Below the pieces are notes generated by a model. The model saw only the letters and a list, made by a program, of their open reading frames with translations. It was not told the DNA's origin and made no database searches. The translations under genes were made by a program, and so were the position numbers. Below are positions 15,596 through 24,308 of a stretch of DNA of 50,353 nucleotides, one piece after another. Every line of letters begins with the position of its first letter. Position 1 is the first letter of the stretch. Source of the DNA: Terriglobia bacterium (GTDB lineage Bacteria > Acidobacteriota > Terriglobia > Bryobacterales > Bryobacteraceae); contig RGPS01000016.1 in the NCBI GenBank assembly GCA_010084195.1, forward strand, positions 1-50,353, written 5' to 3'.

Positions 15596-17107
15596 GTGAA
15601 ATCTATCCGTTTGATCGCGCCGTTGCCTGCCTTGTTGTTCGCTGCAGCGCTGCCCGCGCAGAACCTCAAAGAGTTCGAAAAGAACGTTACCGAGTTTACC
15701 CTCGCAAACGGGCTCCACTTCATCGTGCTGGAGCGCCATGCCGCCCCGGTCGTTTCGTTCCACACCTATGTGGATGCCGGCTCGGTGGACGACCCCAAGG
15801 GCCGCACCGGTGTCGCTCACATGTTCGAGCACATGGCGTTCAAAGGTACGCCCGAAATTGGCGGCAAAAACCCGGTTGCCGAGAAGCTGGCCCTCGCCAC
15901 TGTCGAAAAAGCCTACAACGATCTGGAAGCCGAAAAACGCAGGAGTGACAAGGCGACAGAAGCGAAGCTCAAGCAATTGAACGAGGCTCTCGAAGTAGCC
16001 ATCGAAAAAGCCGGCCAATACGTGGAGCCAAACCTCTACCCCAAAATCATCGAGGAAAACGGCGGTGTCGGCATGAACGCCAGCACCAGCGAAGACTCCA
16101 CCAATTACTTCTACAACTTCCCGGCCAACCGGATTGAGCTGTGGTTCTATCTGGAGTCCTCCCGCTTCCTGAACCCCATGTTCCGTGAGTTCTATAAGGA
16201 GCGCAGCGTGGTTCGCGAAGAGCGCCGGATGCGCACCGAGTCCGATCCCCAGGGCAAACTCGTCGAAGCCCTCCTCGGCACTGCCCTGGCGGCACATCCC
16301 TACCGCGTCCCCGGCGTCGGCTGGGCCAGCGACATCGAAAATCTGCGGGTGGCCGACGCCAGGGATTTCTACGAAAGATACTACGTTCCGGCCAACATGA
16401 CCATCTCGATCGCCGGTGACGTCGTCCCCGCCAGAATCAGGCAGCTGGCCACAACCTATTTTGGACGCCTGCCGAAAAAGCCCCTCCCCGTGCGCGTGGT
16501 CACCGAAGAGCCTGAGCAGGCCGGCACGCGCAGGGTGGAAATCGAATCCCCGTCTCAACCCATCGAGCTCATCGCTTACCACCGCCCCGGCCAGAATGAC
16601 AAAGATGATGCTGTTTTCGACGTGATCGACGGCGTCCTCTCCGCAGGCCGCACCAGCATCCTCTATAAAACGCTTGTTCGCGATAAGCAACTCGCCCTCG
16701 CCGCCGGAGCCGAAGCCACGCTGCCGGGAGGCAAGTATCCGGGCCTGTTTATGTTCTACCTGGTTCCCAATCAGGGCCACACCCTTGCCGAACTGGAAAA
16801 GGAACTCGATACCGTCCTTGATCAGTTCAAGAAAGACAGAGTCGATGCAACCACTCTGGCCCGAGTCAAAACCCGCACCCGCGCCGGCCTGATCCGCCAA
16901 CTCGACAACAATGCAGGTTTGGCGCAACTTCTGGCCACTTATCACGTCAATTACGGAGATTGGCGCAAACTGTTCACATCCATAGAGGACATAGATAAAG
17001 TGACCGCAGACGACGTGCAGCGCGTGGCGAAACAGTATTTCACGACGCAAAACCGGACCATCGCCCTGACTGTACAACCCGCTGAAAGTAATGGGGGTGC
17101 AAAGTGA
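15596..17107 (+). CDS. M16 zinc peptidase, catalytic subunit, secreted
   Basis: A 503-residue pitrilysin-family peptidase with signal peptide 1-22. The inverted zinc motif is H75-MFE-H79 in GVAHMFEHMAFKG, and the third ligand region is RSVVREERRMR. Between them lies a charged helical insert of about 70 residues (LEAEKRRSDKATEAKLKQL) seen in one M16B subgroup. The second half is the usual inactive M16 domain. It starts with GTG 15596 preceded by a weak AGGG. The next gene, an M16 protein without the zinc motif, overlaps by GTGA. The pair therefore resembles the heterodimeric M16B peptidases in which one subunit cuts and the other binds substrate. Periplasmic peptide or signal-peptide turnover is the likely role. 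Confidence 0.88.
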   Translation: MKSIRLIAPLPALLFAAALPAQNLKEFEKNVTEFTLANGLHFIVLERHAAPVVSFHTYVDAGSVDDPKGRTGVAHMFEHMAFKGTPEIGGKNPVAEKLALATVEKAYNDLEAEKRRSDKATEAKLKQLNEALEVAIEKAGQYVEPNLYPKIIEENGGVGMNASTSEDSTNYFYNFPANRIELWFYLESSRFLNPMFREFYKERSVVREERRMRTESDPQGKLVEALLGTALAAHPYRVPGVGWASDIENLRVADARDFYERYYVPANMTISIAGDVVPARIRQLATTYFGRLPKKPLPVRVVTEEPEQAGTRRVEIESPSQPIELIAYHRPGQNDKDDAVFDVIDGVLSAGRTSILYKTLVRDKQLALAAGAEATLPGGKYPGLFMFYLVPNQGHTLAELEKELDTVLDQFKKDRVDATTLARVKTRTRAGLIRQLDNNAGLAQLLATYHVNYGDWRKLFTSIEDIDKVTADDVQRVAKQYFTTQNRTIALTVQPAESNGGAK

Positions 17108-19191
17108 AGAAGACACTTCTACTGCTGGCGTTTTCGAGCCTGGCCGCGTTCGCGCAGCCCGCTGCTTCGTGGAAGGCCATCAAGTTCCCGCCGTTGAAAG
17201 ACGTCACCATCCCGAAGGTTGAGGAAACTACGCTCCCGAACGGGATGAAGGTGTACCTTCTGGAAAACCACGAACTACCGACAGTTCGCGGCCTGGCTCT
17301 GGTTCGCACGGGCAACCTGTTCGACCCGGCAGACAAAGTGGGCCTCGCGGGAATCACCGGTGAAAACCTCCGCGCTGGTGGAGCCGGGAAACGCACCGGA
17401 GACCAGATCGACGAACTTCTGGAGAACATTGCAGCCTCCGTGGAAAGCCAGATCGGCGAGGGTATCGGTTCCGTCAGCTTCAACGCTTTGAAGGAAGATA
17501 CGGACACTGTCATGGAGATTTTCCGTGACGTTCTCGCCGCGCCCACCTTCACGCAGGATAAGATCGATCTCGCCAAACGCCAAACCCGGAGCGGCATCTC
17601 GCGCCGTAACGATGACGCCCCCGGCATCGGCCAGCGTGAATTTACCAACATCCTCTACGGTCGCAACACGCCCTACGGCTGGATGCTGGAATACTCGACC
17701 ATCGACAACATCCAGTACAAGGACGTCACGGATTTCTACCGGCGGTACTTCTTCCCGAAGAACGTGATCGTCGCGGTGCAGGGCGATTTCAGCGCCGCTG
17801 AAATGAAGTCCCGCATCGAGAAACTTTTCGCAGCCTGGACCGTACAGCAACCTCCTGTACCCGAATTCCCGAAAGTCGCGAACACGCCCAAACCGGGTAT
17901 TTATGTTGCCACGAAGACCGATGTCACGCAGACCAACTTTGCCATAGGCCAAATAGGCGGCACGCTGAAGGACGCCGACTACCCGGCGCTCGAAGTGATG
18001 TCGGATATTCTCGGCGGGGGCTTCAAGAGCCGGCTGTTTCGCCGGGTCCGCACGGAACTCGGCTACGCCTACGGCATCAGCGCTTCCTGGGGTGCAAACT
18101 ACGATCACCCTGGCCTGTTCGAGATCACCGGCAGCACCAAATCGGCCAGCACGGTAGATACGCTGAAGGCCATCGACCAGGAAGTGCGCCGCATCCGCGA
18201 AAACCCGGTCACCGCCGAAGAACTCGAATCCTCCAAACAGACCGTCGCCAATAGCTTCGTTTTCAACTTCGATACTCCGGCCAAGACGCTCAACCGGCTC
18301 CTGACCTACCGATACTTCGGCTATCCGGACGACTTCATCTTCACCTACCAAAAGGCCATCGCCGCCGTCACCCGGGCCGATATCCAGCGCGTGGCCGCGA
18401 AGTACATTGATCCGGCGAAGTTCGTGACGGTAGCGGTCGGCAACCCGAAGGATTTTGGCAAGCCGCTGAGTTCGCTCGACCAGCCAATCAGCGACCTCGA
18501 CCTGACGATCCCGGAACCGAAGCAGGACAAAGCAGCCGGAAGCGCAGCCAGTCTCGCCAGCGGTAAAGTCCTGCTGGCGAAAGCCCGCGAGGCCATGGGC
18601 GGTACGGCGAAGTTGCAGGCCATCAAGGATCTGACCCAAATCGCGACCATGCAACTGGATGCGGCAGCAGGCGGCCTCAAAATCACCCAAACCGGGCAGT
18701 GGCTCGCCCCCGCGCACTTCCGGCAGGAGAATGTCCTGCCCTTCGGCAAGGTCATCAGCTACTCCGACGGTACAACCGGCTGGTCGGCAACCCCACAGGG
18801 TCTGATCCCCGCGCCGGAAGCGCAGTTGAAGCAAATTACGCAAGAGACCTTCCGGATGTGGTGGTCGCTGATGCTGAGCGATACCAGCGCGGACCGGACG
18901 GTCAATGATCTGGGCGGGGGCAAACTGGAAATCTCCGACAAAGCCGGACACATGGTCACTCTGGTAATTGACCCAAAGACCGGCCTGCCTGCCTCACAAA
19001 CCTATGCGCCCCCCGGCAATGGGAATGGTGCGGTGGAAGAAGTTTATGCCGACTGGCAGGAAGTCAGCGGCATCCGGCTTCCCCGGAAGATCACATTAAA
19101 TCAGGCTGGTAAGCATTTTGCCGACGTCACCGTCGTGTCCACTGCCCTCAATTCAGGCCTCACAGCAGAACAGATCTCGAAAAAGCCATGA
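17104..19191 (+). CDS. M16 family non-catalytic subunit with C-terminal LolA-like domain
   Basis: A 695-residue secreted M16 homologue with signal peptide 1-17. The zinc motif is absent: the place of HxxEH reads GLAGITGENLRAGG. The substrate-binding R/Y motif is kept in RRVRTELGYAYGISASW. After about residue 470 follows an extra domain of about 200 residues (KAREAMGGTAKLQAIKDL to the end) that looks like the beta-rich LolA/LolB fold of outer-membrane lipoprotein carriers, with GQWLAPAHFRQE, DGTTGWSATPQG and DPKTGLPASQTY. The GTG overlaps the stop of the active subunit. The added domain may hold a lipid or hydrophobic peptide next to the protease. That is an inference from fold only. Confidence 0.82.
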   Translation: MKKTLLLLAFSSLAAFAQPAASWKAIKFPPLKDVTIPKVEETTLPNGMKVYLLENHELPTVRGLALVRTGNLFDPADKVGLAGITGENLRAGGAGKRTGDQIDELLENIAASVESQIGEGIGSVSFNALKEDTDTVMEIFRDVLAAPTFTQDKIDLAKRQTRSGISRRNDDAPGIGQREFTNILYGRNTPYGWMLEYSTIDNIQYKDVTDFYRRYFFPKNVIVAVQGDFSAAEMKSRIEKLFAAWTVQQPPVPEFPKVANTPKPGIYVATKTDVTQTNFAIGQIGGTLKDADYPALEVMSDILGGGFKSRLFRRVRTELGYAYGISASWGANYDHPGLFEITGSTKSASTVDTLKAIDQEVRRIRENPVTAEELESSKQTVANSFVFNFDTPAKTLNRLLTYRYFGYPDDFIFTYQKAIAAVTRADIQRVAAKYIDPAKFVTVAVGNPKDFGKPLSSLDQPISDLDLTIPEPKQDKAAGSAASLASGKVLLAKAREAMGGTAKLQAIKDLTQIATMQLDAAAGGLKITQTGQWLAPAHFRQENVLPFGKVISYSDGTTGWSATPQGLIPAPEAQLKQITQETFRMWWSLMLSDTSADRTVNDLGGGKLEISDKAGHMVTLVIDPKTGLPASQTYAPPGNGNGAVEEVYADWQEVSGIRLPRKITLNQAGKHFADVTVVSTALNSGLTAEQISKKP

Positions 19192-20027
19192 GCACTCGTC
19201 GAGACTTCATCTCCATGGCCGGTTGTGCCGCGCTTACCCCTTTGTTGCGGGCCGAAACGCCCCAGGAGCGGGGTCGGAAAGTCATTGCCGATACCATTCA
19301 TGCCCTCGGCGGCGATGGCTTCCGTCAGATGACAACGCGGAGCGAGTCCGGACGTGCCTATTCCTTTTATCGGGAAGAAATCAACGGCTTGTCGATCGCC
19401 CGCTACTACACGAAGTACCTGCCTGCGGATGAAAAGGGGACGCTGCGCCAGTCGCAGCGCCAGAGCTTCGGCAAGAAGGAAGAGAACTGGGTCCTGCTGA
19501 CCGGAAAGGACAGTTGGGACGTTACCTTCCGGGGTGCCCGAAAACTGCCTGAGGAACGGATGCAGCAATACCGCGAATCCACCCTGCGGGATATCTTCTA
19601 CATTCTGCGGATTCGTATCGACGAGCCTGGTCTTATCTTTGAGATTCGCGCCCGGGATGTTGTGGAGAACCAGTCCGTCGAGGTGGTGGACGTCGTGGAT
19701 GCTGACAACCGTAAGCTCACAGTGTTCATCAACGCGAACACGCATCTGCCGGTAAAACAGACCTTCCAGCGCTGGGATGCCAACATCAATGACCGTCGCG
19801 ACGAGGTGACCCGCTTCACAAAGTATCGCGAAGCCGGCAATGGAGTGATGTGGCCCTACGATGTCCAACGGGAACGAGACAAAGAACGCCTGTCCCAACT
19901 TTACGCCGACAAGATCGTCATCGGCGAAACCCTCGACCCCGGAATGTTTGAACTGCCCCCGGGCATGAAGATTATCGAGAAGAAAGTCCGACAGCTCGGA
20001 CCCGTGCCTCAATCACCAGGTGGGTGA
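19188..20027 (+). CDS. Tat-exported protein of unknown function, LolA-like
   Basis: A 279-residue protein with a twin-arginine signal (MSTRRDFISMAG). The mature part is beta-rich, with KVIADTIHALGGDGFRQM near its start and NTHLPVKQTFQRWD, GMFELPPGMKIIEKK near its end. The first element resembles KAREAMGGTAKLQAIKDL, and the second resembles DPKTGLPASQTY, in the extra domain of the M16 protein just upstream. I therefore read it as a free-standing relative of that domain. It starts in an ATGA overlap, so three proteins are coupled: protease, partner and this one. Its last 56 bases overlap the end of a membrane-protein gene on the other strand. No enzymatic motif is visible. Confidence 0.7.
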   Translation: MSTRRDFISMAGCAALTPLLRAETPQERGRKVIADTIHALGGDGFRQMTTRSESGRAYSFYREEINGLSIARYYTKYLPADEKGTLRQSQRQSFGKKEENWVLLTGKDSWDVTFRGARKLPEERMQQYRESTLRDIFYILRIRIDEPGLIFEIRARDVVENQSVEVVDVVDADNRKLTVFINANTHLPVKQTFQRWDANINDRRDEVTRFTKYREAGNGVMWPYDVQRERDKERLSQLYADKIVIGETLDPGMFELPPGMKIIEKKVRQLGPVPQSPGG

Positions 20028-20547
20028 CAATGATCAGTGGCACCAGGAAGGTGGGCAGCAGGCTCAGGGGGATGTGTCGTAGTTCGTCCATCGAATGACG
20101 GTCGGCGAGCGTGAGACGCACCGCAGTAGCGACCACGAAGAGGATGTCGAGCAGGCCCAACACGTTCCAGATCCGAATAGACAAAACGCGAAACCCTGCG
20201 TTCTCGGGAATCAGCAACACCGCAATTGCGAGGGACGCGATAATGATGTCCCCCCAGCCACCCTTTACCGCGAAGTCATAGGGCAATCGCCCCTTTTCGT
20301 ACAACACCAGGAACCAGATCCCCACGAACCGGCTGACGTGGAACAGCACCAGCCAGCGGATATCACAGTTCCGGAGCGCGTCGTGCAAGGGGGGCCAGAA
20401 GAACGCGGCAAGCCCGAACCCGACAGTTGTCGCAATCAGAATAATCTGCACAACCGGGAGCGCGCTTCCCAACAGGCCGAGGCGGGCAAGCGCCACGGCC
20501 AGAAAAAGCCACGTCAGCAACAAAGTACGCAGAAAGCCCCAATTCAT
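19972..20547 (-). CDS. conserved integral membrane protein, unknown function
   Basis: A 191-residue protein with about six membrane helices and short loops. The ATG at 20547 follows AAGGAG at good spacing; longer frames upstream are not supported. Seen motifs are WPPLHDALRNCDIRWLVLFHVSRF, GGWGDI and LPTFLVPLIIVTHLVIEAR; the buried His, Arg and Asp residues may be functional, as in small membrane oxidoreductases or transport proteins. I do not recognise the family. It reads towards the M16 operon and overlaps its last gene by 56 bases. Confidence 0.7.
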   Translation of the reverse strand: MNWGFLRTLLLTWLFLAVALARLGLLGSALPVVQIILIATTVGFGLAAFFWPPLHDALRNCDIRWLVLFHVSRFVGIWFLVLYEKGRLPYDFAVKGGWGDIIIASLAIAVLLIPENAGFRVLSIRIWNVLGLLDILFVVATAVRLTLADRHSMDELRHIPLSLLPTFLVPLIIVTHLVIEARVRAVGLSSR

Positions 20548-20629
20548 CCGAACTCCTTGATTTGGCACCATTTGAACACCCCTCCAGCAGTGTGCCACAG
20601 CCGGTGTGCCGCAGGCTGCCTGAAACCAA

Positions 20630-20658
20630 TTCTCTATTTCGTCCGTCTGCGATACACT
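20630..20658 (+). promoter_or_regulatory. candidate sigma-70-like promoter for the GWxTD operon
   Basis: TTCTCT (20630-20635) and TACACT (20653-20658) are 17 bp apart, in the 145-bp space between divergent genes. The -10 matches TATAAT at four of six positions and the -35 is weak. The ATG lies 34 bp after the -10 and has GAGGGA before it. Confidence 0.35.
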
Positions 20659-20692
20659 GAAGGGTGCCATTTCTTTCAGAGGGAACAAATCG

Positions 20693-22405
20693 ATGAGTAA
20701 GCTCCGGCCCACCGCTACGACACGGCCACGATCGCTTGGCCTGTTGGCCTCGACATGCGGCTTGACGCTGATCCTCGCGGTGGCGCCTTCCATTGCACAG
20801 GACTCCAAAAAGAAGGGTGCCCCTGCTGAGAAGCGTGAAACCGTCGCCAAGCCGATGACGGAGAAGCAGCGCAAACAGAAGGAAGCGCGGCTCAAGAAGG
20901 AACTGGAAACGCCCTGGAAGAAGTGGCAGAACGAAGACGTCGCCTATATCATCACCGATGAAGAGCGGAAAGCCTTCAAGCAATTCCAGACCGACGAAGA
21001 ACGCGAACAGTTCGTGGAAAGCTTCTGGCTTCGCCGTGACCCTACCCCCGACACGATAGAAAACGAGTACAAGGAAGAGCACTACCGCCGTATCGCCTAT
21101 GCGAACGAGCACTATGCCTCCGGTATTCCTGGCTGGAAGGCCGATCGCGGTCGTATCTACATCACCTTCGGCCCCGCCGACGAAATCGAATCTCACCCCT
21201 CCGGCGGCTCTTACCAGCGGCCGGCTGCCGAGGGTGGCGGTACCACCTCCACGTATCCCTTCGAAGACTGGCGCTATCGCTACATCGAAGGTATCGGCAA
21301 TGACGTCATGATTGAGTTCGTCGATCCCACCATGACCGGCGAATACCGAATGACGATGGATCCGTCGGAAAAAGACGCCCTTTTGTACGTCCCCAATGCC
21401 GGCCTGACGCTCTCAGAACAGATGGGCCTCTCCACCAAAACCGCACGTTTTCAGCGCACCGACGGCACCCGCCTCGGCACCCCGCTTGGCGGCACCCCGG
21501 CCAGCATGAACCAGTTCAATCGCCTCGAACAGTTCGCCAAGCTGCAAAAAGCTCCGCCCATTAAGTTCAAGGATCTGGAAGCAGTCGTCAACTCCCGCAT
21601 CACCTTCAATATTCTGCCCATGTTGGTTCGTATCGACTACGTCCGAGTGACGGAAACGTCGGTGCTGGCCAACATCACTGTCCAGTTCGAAAACAAGGAC
21701 CTGCAGTTCCAGGCCAAAGAAGGTTTGCAGAAGTCCGTGATCAATATGCTGGGCCGCATCACCACCATGACGCGGCGTCCGGTCACCAACTTCGAAAAGG
21801 CGCTGGAAATTAATATCGCCCCTGAAATGCTGACTCGGATTACCAACCAGCGGTCGATTTACCAGCAGTCGGTGCCCCTCGCACCTGGCCGCTACCGCCT
21901 GAACGTAGTCGCCAAGGACGTTATCGGTGGCAACCTCAATAACTACGAAGTTGCCCTCGATGTGCCTCACTTCGACGAAGAGAAACTCGCTTCCAGCAGC
22001 CTGATTCTGGCTGACACCATCGAAAAACTGCCCACCAAGAGCATCGGTGGCGGCATGTTTGCGATTGGCGACACCAAAGTCCGGCCTCGCCTGGGAGACC
22101 GCTTCTCGCGTAACGAGAAGATGGGTATCTATTTTCAGGTGTACAACTTCCTGCCCGACGAGAAGACGCAGAAGCCCGCCGGCGACATCGCCTACGAAAT
22201 CACTAAGGTCGGGGCTACGGAAAAAGTTCTGGAGTTCAGCGAGGAAGTGTCTAAGATTCCAAACGCATCCGCCAGTCAGGTAACCATCGAAAAGCTGCTG
22301 CCGCTGAAGGACCTGGCCCCGGGAACCTACACGCTCCGTGTGAAAGCCACGGATCGTAAGGGAACTCAATCATTGCAGCTGCAGACGAATTTTACGGTAA
22401 ACTAA
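20693..22405 (+). CDS. GWxTD-domain protein, exported
   Basis: A 570-residue protein with a long N-terminal signal (residues 1-36). A charged Lys/Glu-rich stretch (45-72) precedes the GWxTD domain at about 75-240, with LRRDPTPDTIENEYKEEHYRRI, GIPGWKADRGRIYITFG and the PADEIESHPSG segment; here the signature reads GWKAD instead of GWxTD. A beta-rich region with Ig-like strands fills the C-terminus (PGTYTLRVKATDRKGTQSL). The domain is a hallmark of Acidobacteria and some Bacteroidota; its function is unknown. The gene has a good ribosome binding site and is followed after 46 bp by an outer-membrane protein, an arrangement I recall from other acidobacterial genomes. Confidence 0.85.
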   Translation: MSKLRPTATTRPRSLGLLASTCGLTLILAVAPSIAQDSKKKGAPAEKRETVAKPMTEKQRKQKEARLKKELETPWKKWQNEDVAYIITDEERKAFKQFQTDEEREQFVESFWLRRDPTPDTIENEYKEEHYRRIAYANEHYASGIPGWKADRGRIYITFGPADEIESHPSGGSYQRPAAEGGGTTSTYPFEDWRYRYIEGIGNDVMIEFVDPTMTGEYRMTMDPSEKDALLYVPNAGLTLSEQMGLSTKTARFQRTDGTRLGTPLGGTPASMNQFNRLEQFAKLQKAPPIKFKDLEAVVNSRITFNILPMLVRIDYVRVTETSVLANITVQFENKDLQFQAKEGLQKSVINMLGRITTMTRRPVTNFEKALEINIAPEMLTRITNQRSIYQQSVPLAPGRYRLNVVAKDVIGGNLNNYEVALDVPHFDEEKLASSSLILADTIEKLPTKSIGGGMFAIGDTKVRPRLGDRFSRNEKMGIYFQVYNFLPDEKTQKPAGDIAYEITKVGATEKVLEFSEEVSKIPNASASQVTIEKLLPLKDLAPGTYTLRVKATDRKGTQSLQLQTNFTVN

Positions 22406-22451
22406 AGCGACCCTGTTTTTTACGAAGGGCCGAGTTTGTGGGGAGGAGAGT

Positions 22452-24275
22452 ATGTCAGGCGCCCGGCAATTGATGGCATCCCGGTTCTGGATAGCGCCCG
22501 CCACCGCGGTTGCAGCGGTGGCCATGCTCGGAGTGTCTTCGCTCCAGGCCGGAGGCCCCATCCGTTTCGCAGGTGAAGTCAGCGGCCTTGTTATGGACCC
22601 CGCAGGGAAGCCCCAGGCCGGTGCTCTGGTCACGCTTTTCAATCGGCAAGACCGCCTTTTGCAGCGTGTTGCCACCGATTTCAGCGGTAGCTTTTCGTTC
22701 GACGACCTGCTGCCGGACGTCTATTCTGTTCAGGTCAGTTTCGCTTCTTTCATGCCTGCCATGAAAGATCGCGTTCAGGTGAAACCGGGCATGCGAAGCC
22801 TGCTGGAAATTAACCTTTCCAAAGTCTTCAGCTCGATTCAACTGGTGACCACAATCCCCGCCCCCAATGGCCTGATGAATGACAGCTGGAAGTGGACCCT
22901 CCGAACCGACTCCTCCCTTCGCCCCATCCTCCGGTTCCTCCCCGAGATAAACGCGCCAGGGAAGCCTTCTCTCGCTTCCGATACCCCACGAACCGCGATT
23001 TTCAGCAGTCCACGCGCGGTAGTCAAGATTTCGGCCTCCGACGGTATGCACACTCAGGCAGCAACCGGCGAAGCAGATCTGGGGACACAATTTGCCTTTG
23101 CCACCTCCGTCCACGGAGACAATCACCTCAAGGTTAGTGGCAATGTCGGGTACGGTGCCACCGCAGGAAGTCCCGCAGCCGCGATTCGAACCACCTATTC
23201 CCGTGACCTGATGGGAGCCACGCCCGCCTTATCCGTCACCATGCGCCAGATGGCCTTGGCGCCTCGCATGGGAGCCGGCAACTCCCCCGACACGTCACTC
23301 CCCATGCTCCGCACCATTTCGGTCAGCCTGGGAGACAAGACGCATGTAACCGATGCCATGACAGTCGAATATGGTTTTGGCCTCGACATGGTGTCGTTTG
23401 TCGAAAAACTCCGCTACTTCAGCCCGTACGCCCGCCTGACCCACGAAATCCCCCACGGTACTGCTGACATTACCTGGACTTCCGGCAATGCGCGGCCCGA
23501 ACTGGGATCCGGCATCTCGAATGCGGAAACGAACGCCGATCTCCACCGGGACTTAACCTCACTTGCTGCCATGCCCCGGGTTTCGCTGAAGCAGGGCAGG
23601 GCTCATATCCAGCGCGGAGACGATTACGAGGTTGGAGTCACCGAACGTTTCGGCTCGCGCGAGTATCGCTTCGCAGCGTATCGCGAGAGTATTTCCAACA
23701 CCACTCTCACCATCGCCAACCCGGACGGCAATTTCTTTCAGGGCGATCTGATGCCGGATATGTTCTCCCGCAGCGCACTGTTCAACGCGGGGCGCTTCGA
23801 TACCTACGGCTACCTCGCCACCGTCACCCAGGACGTGAGTCAGGACTTCAAGGTGAGCGCCAGCTTCGGTTCCAACGGCGTCATGATCCCCACCCGAAAT
23901 ATCCTGCGCTCTGCGGAAGATCTTCGCAAGGTGATGCAGGCTGGAAATCGTCCTGCCGTCACGTTCCGGGCGGCAGGCACCATCAAACAGTCGGGGACAA
24001 AGTTCGTGGCCAGCTACCAGTGGACAAATTACCAGTCCGCGCTGCCCTTACCCCAGTTCACGACTCAATCGACTCGGTCCGGACCTGGTTTGAATATCAT
24101 GGTGCGGCAGCCGATTCCCTCCCCCCCCGGTGTTCCCTGGAAGGTGGAGGCAACTGCCGAACTGCGCAATATGCTGGCGCAGGGCTACCTGGGCCTGACC
24201 ATGACAGACGGTCGTCCACTCCTTCTGGTGAATACCCCCCGCAGCGTTCGCGGTGGCCTGGCTTTCGTGTTCTAA
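22452..24275 (+). CDS. outer-membrane beta-barrel protein with carboxypeptidase-regulatory-like domain
   Basis: A 607-residue exported protein. After the signal peptide (to about residue 33) comes a carboxypeptidase-regulatory-like domain: VSGLVMDPAGKPQAGALVTL, FSGSFSFDDLLPDVYSVQVS. The rest is rich in alternating polar/hydrophobic strands and ends in GGLAFVF, a terminal Phe typical of outer-membrane barrels. No TonB plug is visible, so it is not a standard TonB-dependent receptor. A GGGGAGGAGAG ribosome binding site precedes the ATG. With the GWxTD protein just upstream it may form an envelope complex, a guess from co-location. Confidence 0.7.
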   Translation: MSGARQLMASRFWIAPATAVAAVAMLGVSSLQAGGPIRFAGEVSGLVMDPAGKPQAGALVTLFNRQDRLLQRVATDFSGSFSFDDLLPDVYSVQVSFASFMPAMKDRVQVKPGMRSLLEINLSKVFSSIQLVTTIPAPNGLMNDSWKWTLRTDSSLRPILRFLPEINAPGKPSLASDTPRTAIFSSPRAVVKISASDGMHTQAATGEADLGTQFAFATSVHGDNHLKVSGNVGYGATAGSPAAAIRTTYSRDLMGATPALSVTMRQMALAPRMGAGNSPDTSLPMLRTISVSLGDKTHVTDAMTVEYGFGLDMVSFVEKLRYFSPYARLTHEIPHGTADITWTSGNARPELGSGISNAETNADLHRDLTSLAAMPRVSLKQGRAHIQRGDDYEVGVTERFGSREYRFAAYRESISNTTLTIANPDGNFFQGDLMPDMFSRSALFNAGRFDTYGYLATVTQDVSQDFKVSASFGSNGVMIPTRNILRSAEDLRKVMQAGNRPAVTFRAAGTIKQSGTKFVASYQWTNYQSALPLPQFTTQSTRSGPGLNIMVRQPIPSPPGVPWKVEATAELRNMLAQGYLGLTMTDGRPLLLVNTPRSVRGGLAFVF

Positions 24276-24308
24276 ACCTTTCCACCAAAAGCCCGTTACA
24301 CTTGGATT

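Noticed and set aside
15524-17116. 530-codon antisense open frame across the M16 gene
   Set aside because: The plus strand encodes a clear M16 peptidase with zinc motif; the antisense frame is a GC-codon shadow without motifs.
17275-18951. 558-codon antisense open frame across the second M16 gene
   Set aside because: Same reason: the coding strand has conserved M16 motifs, the antisense product has none.
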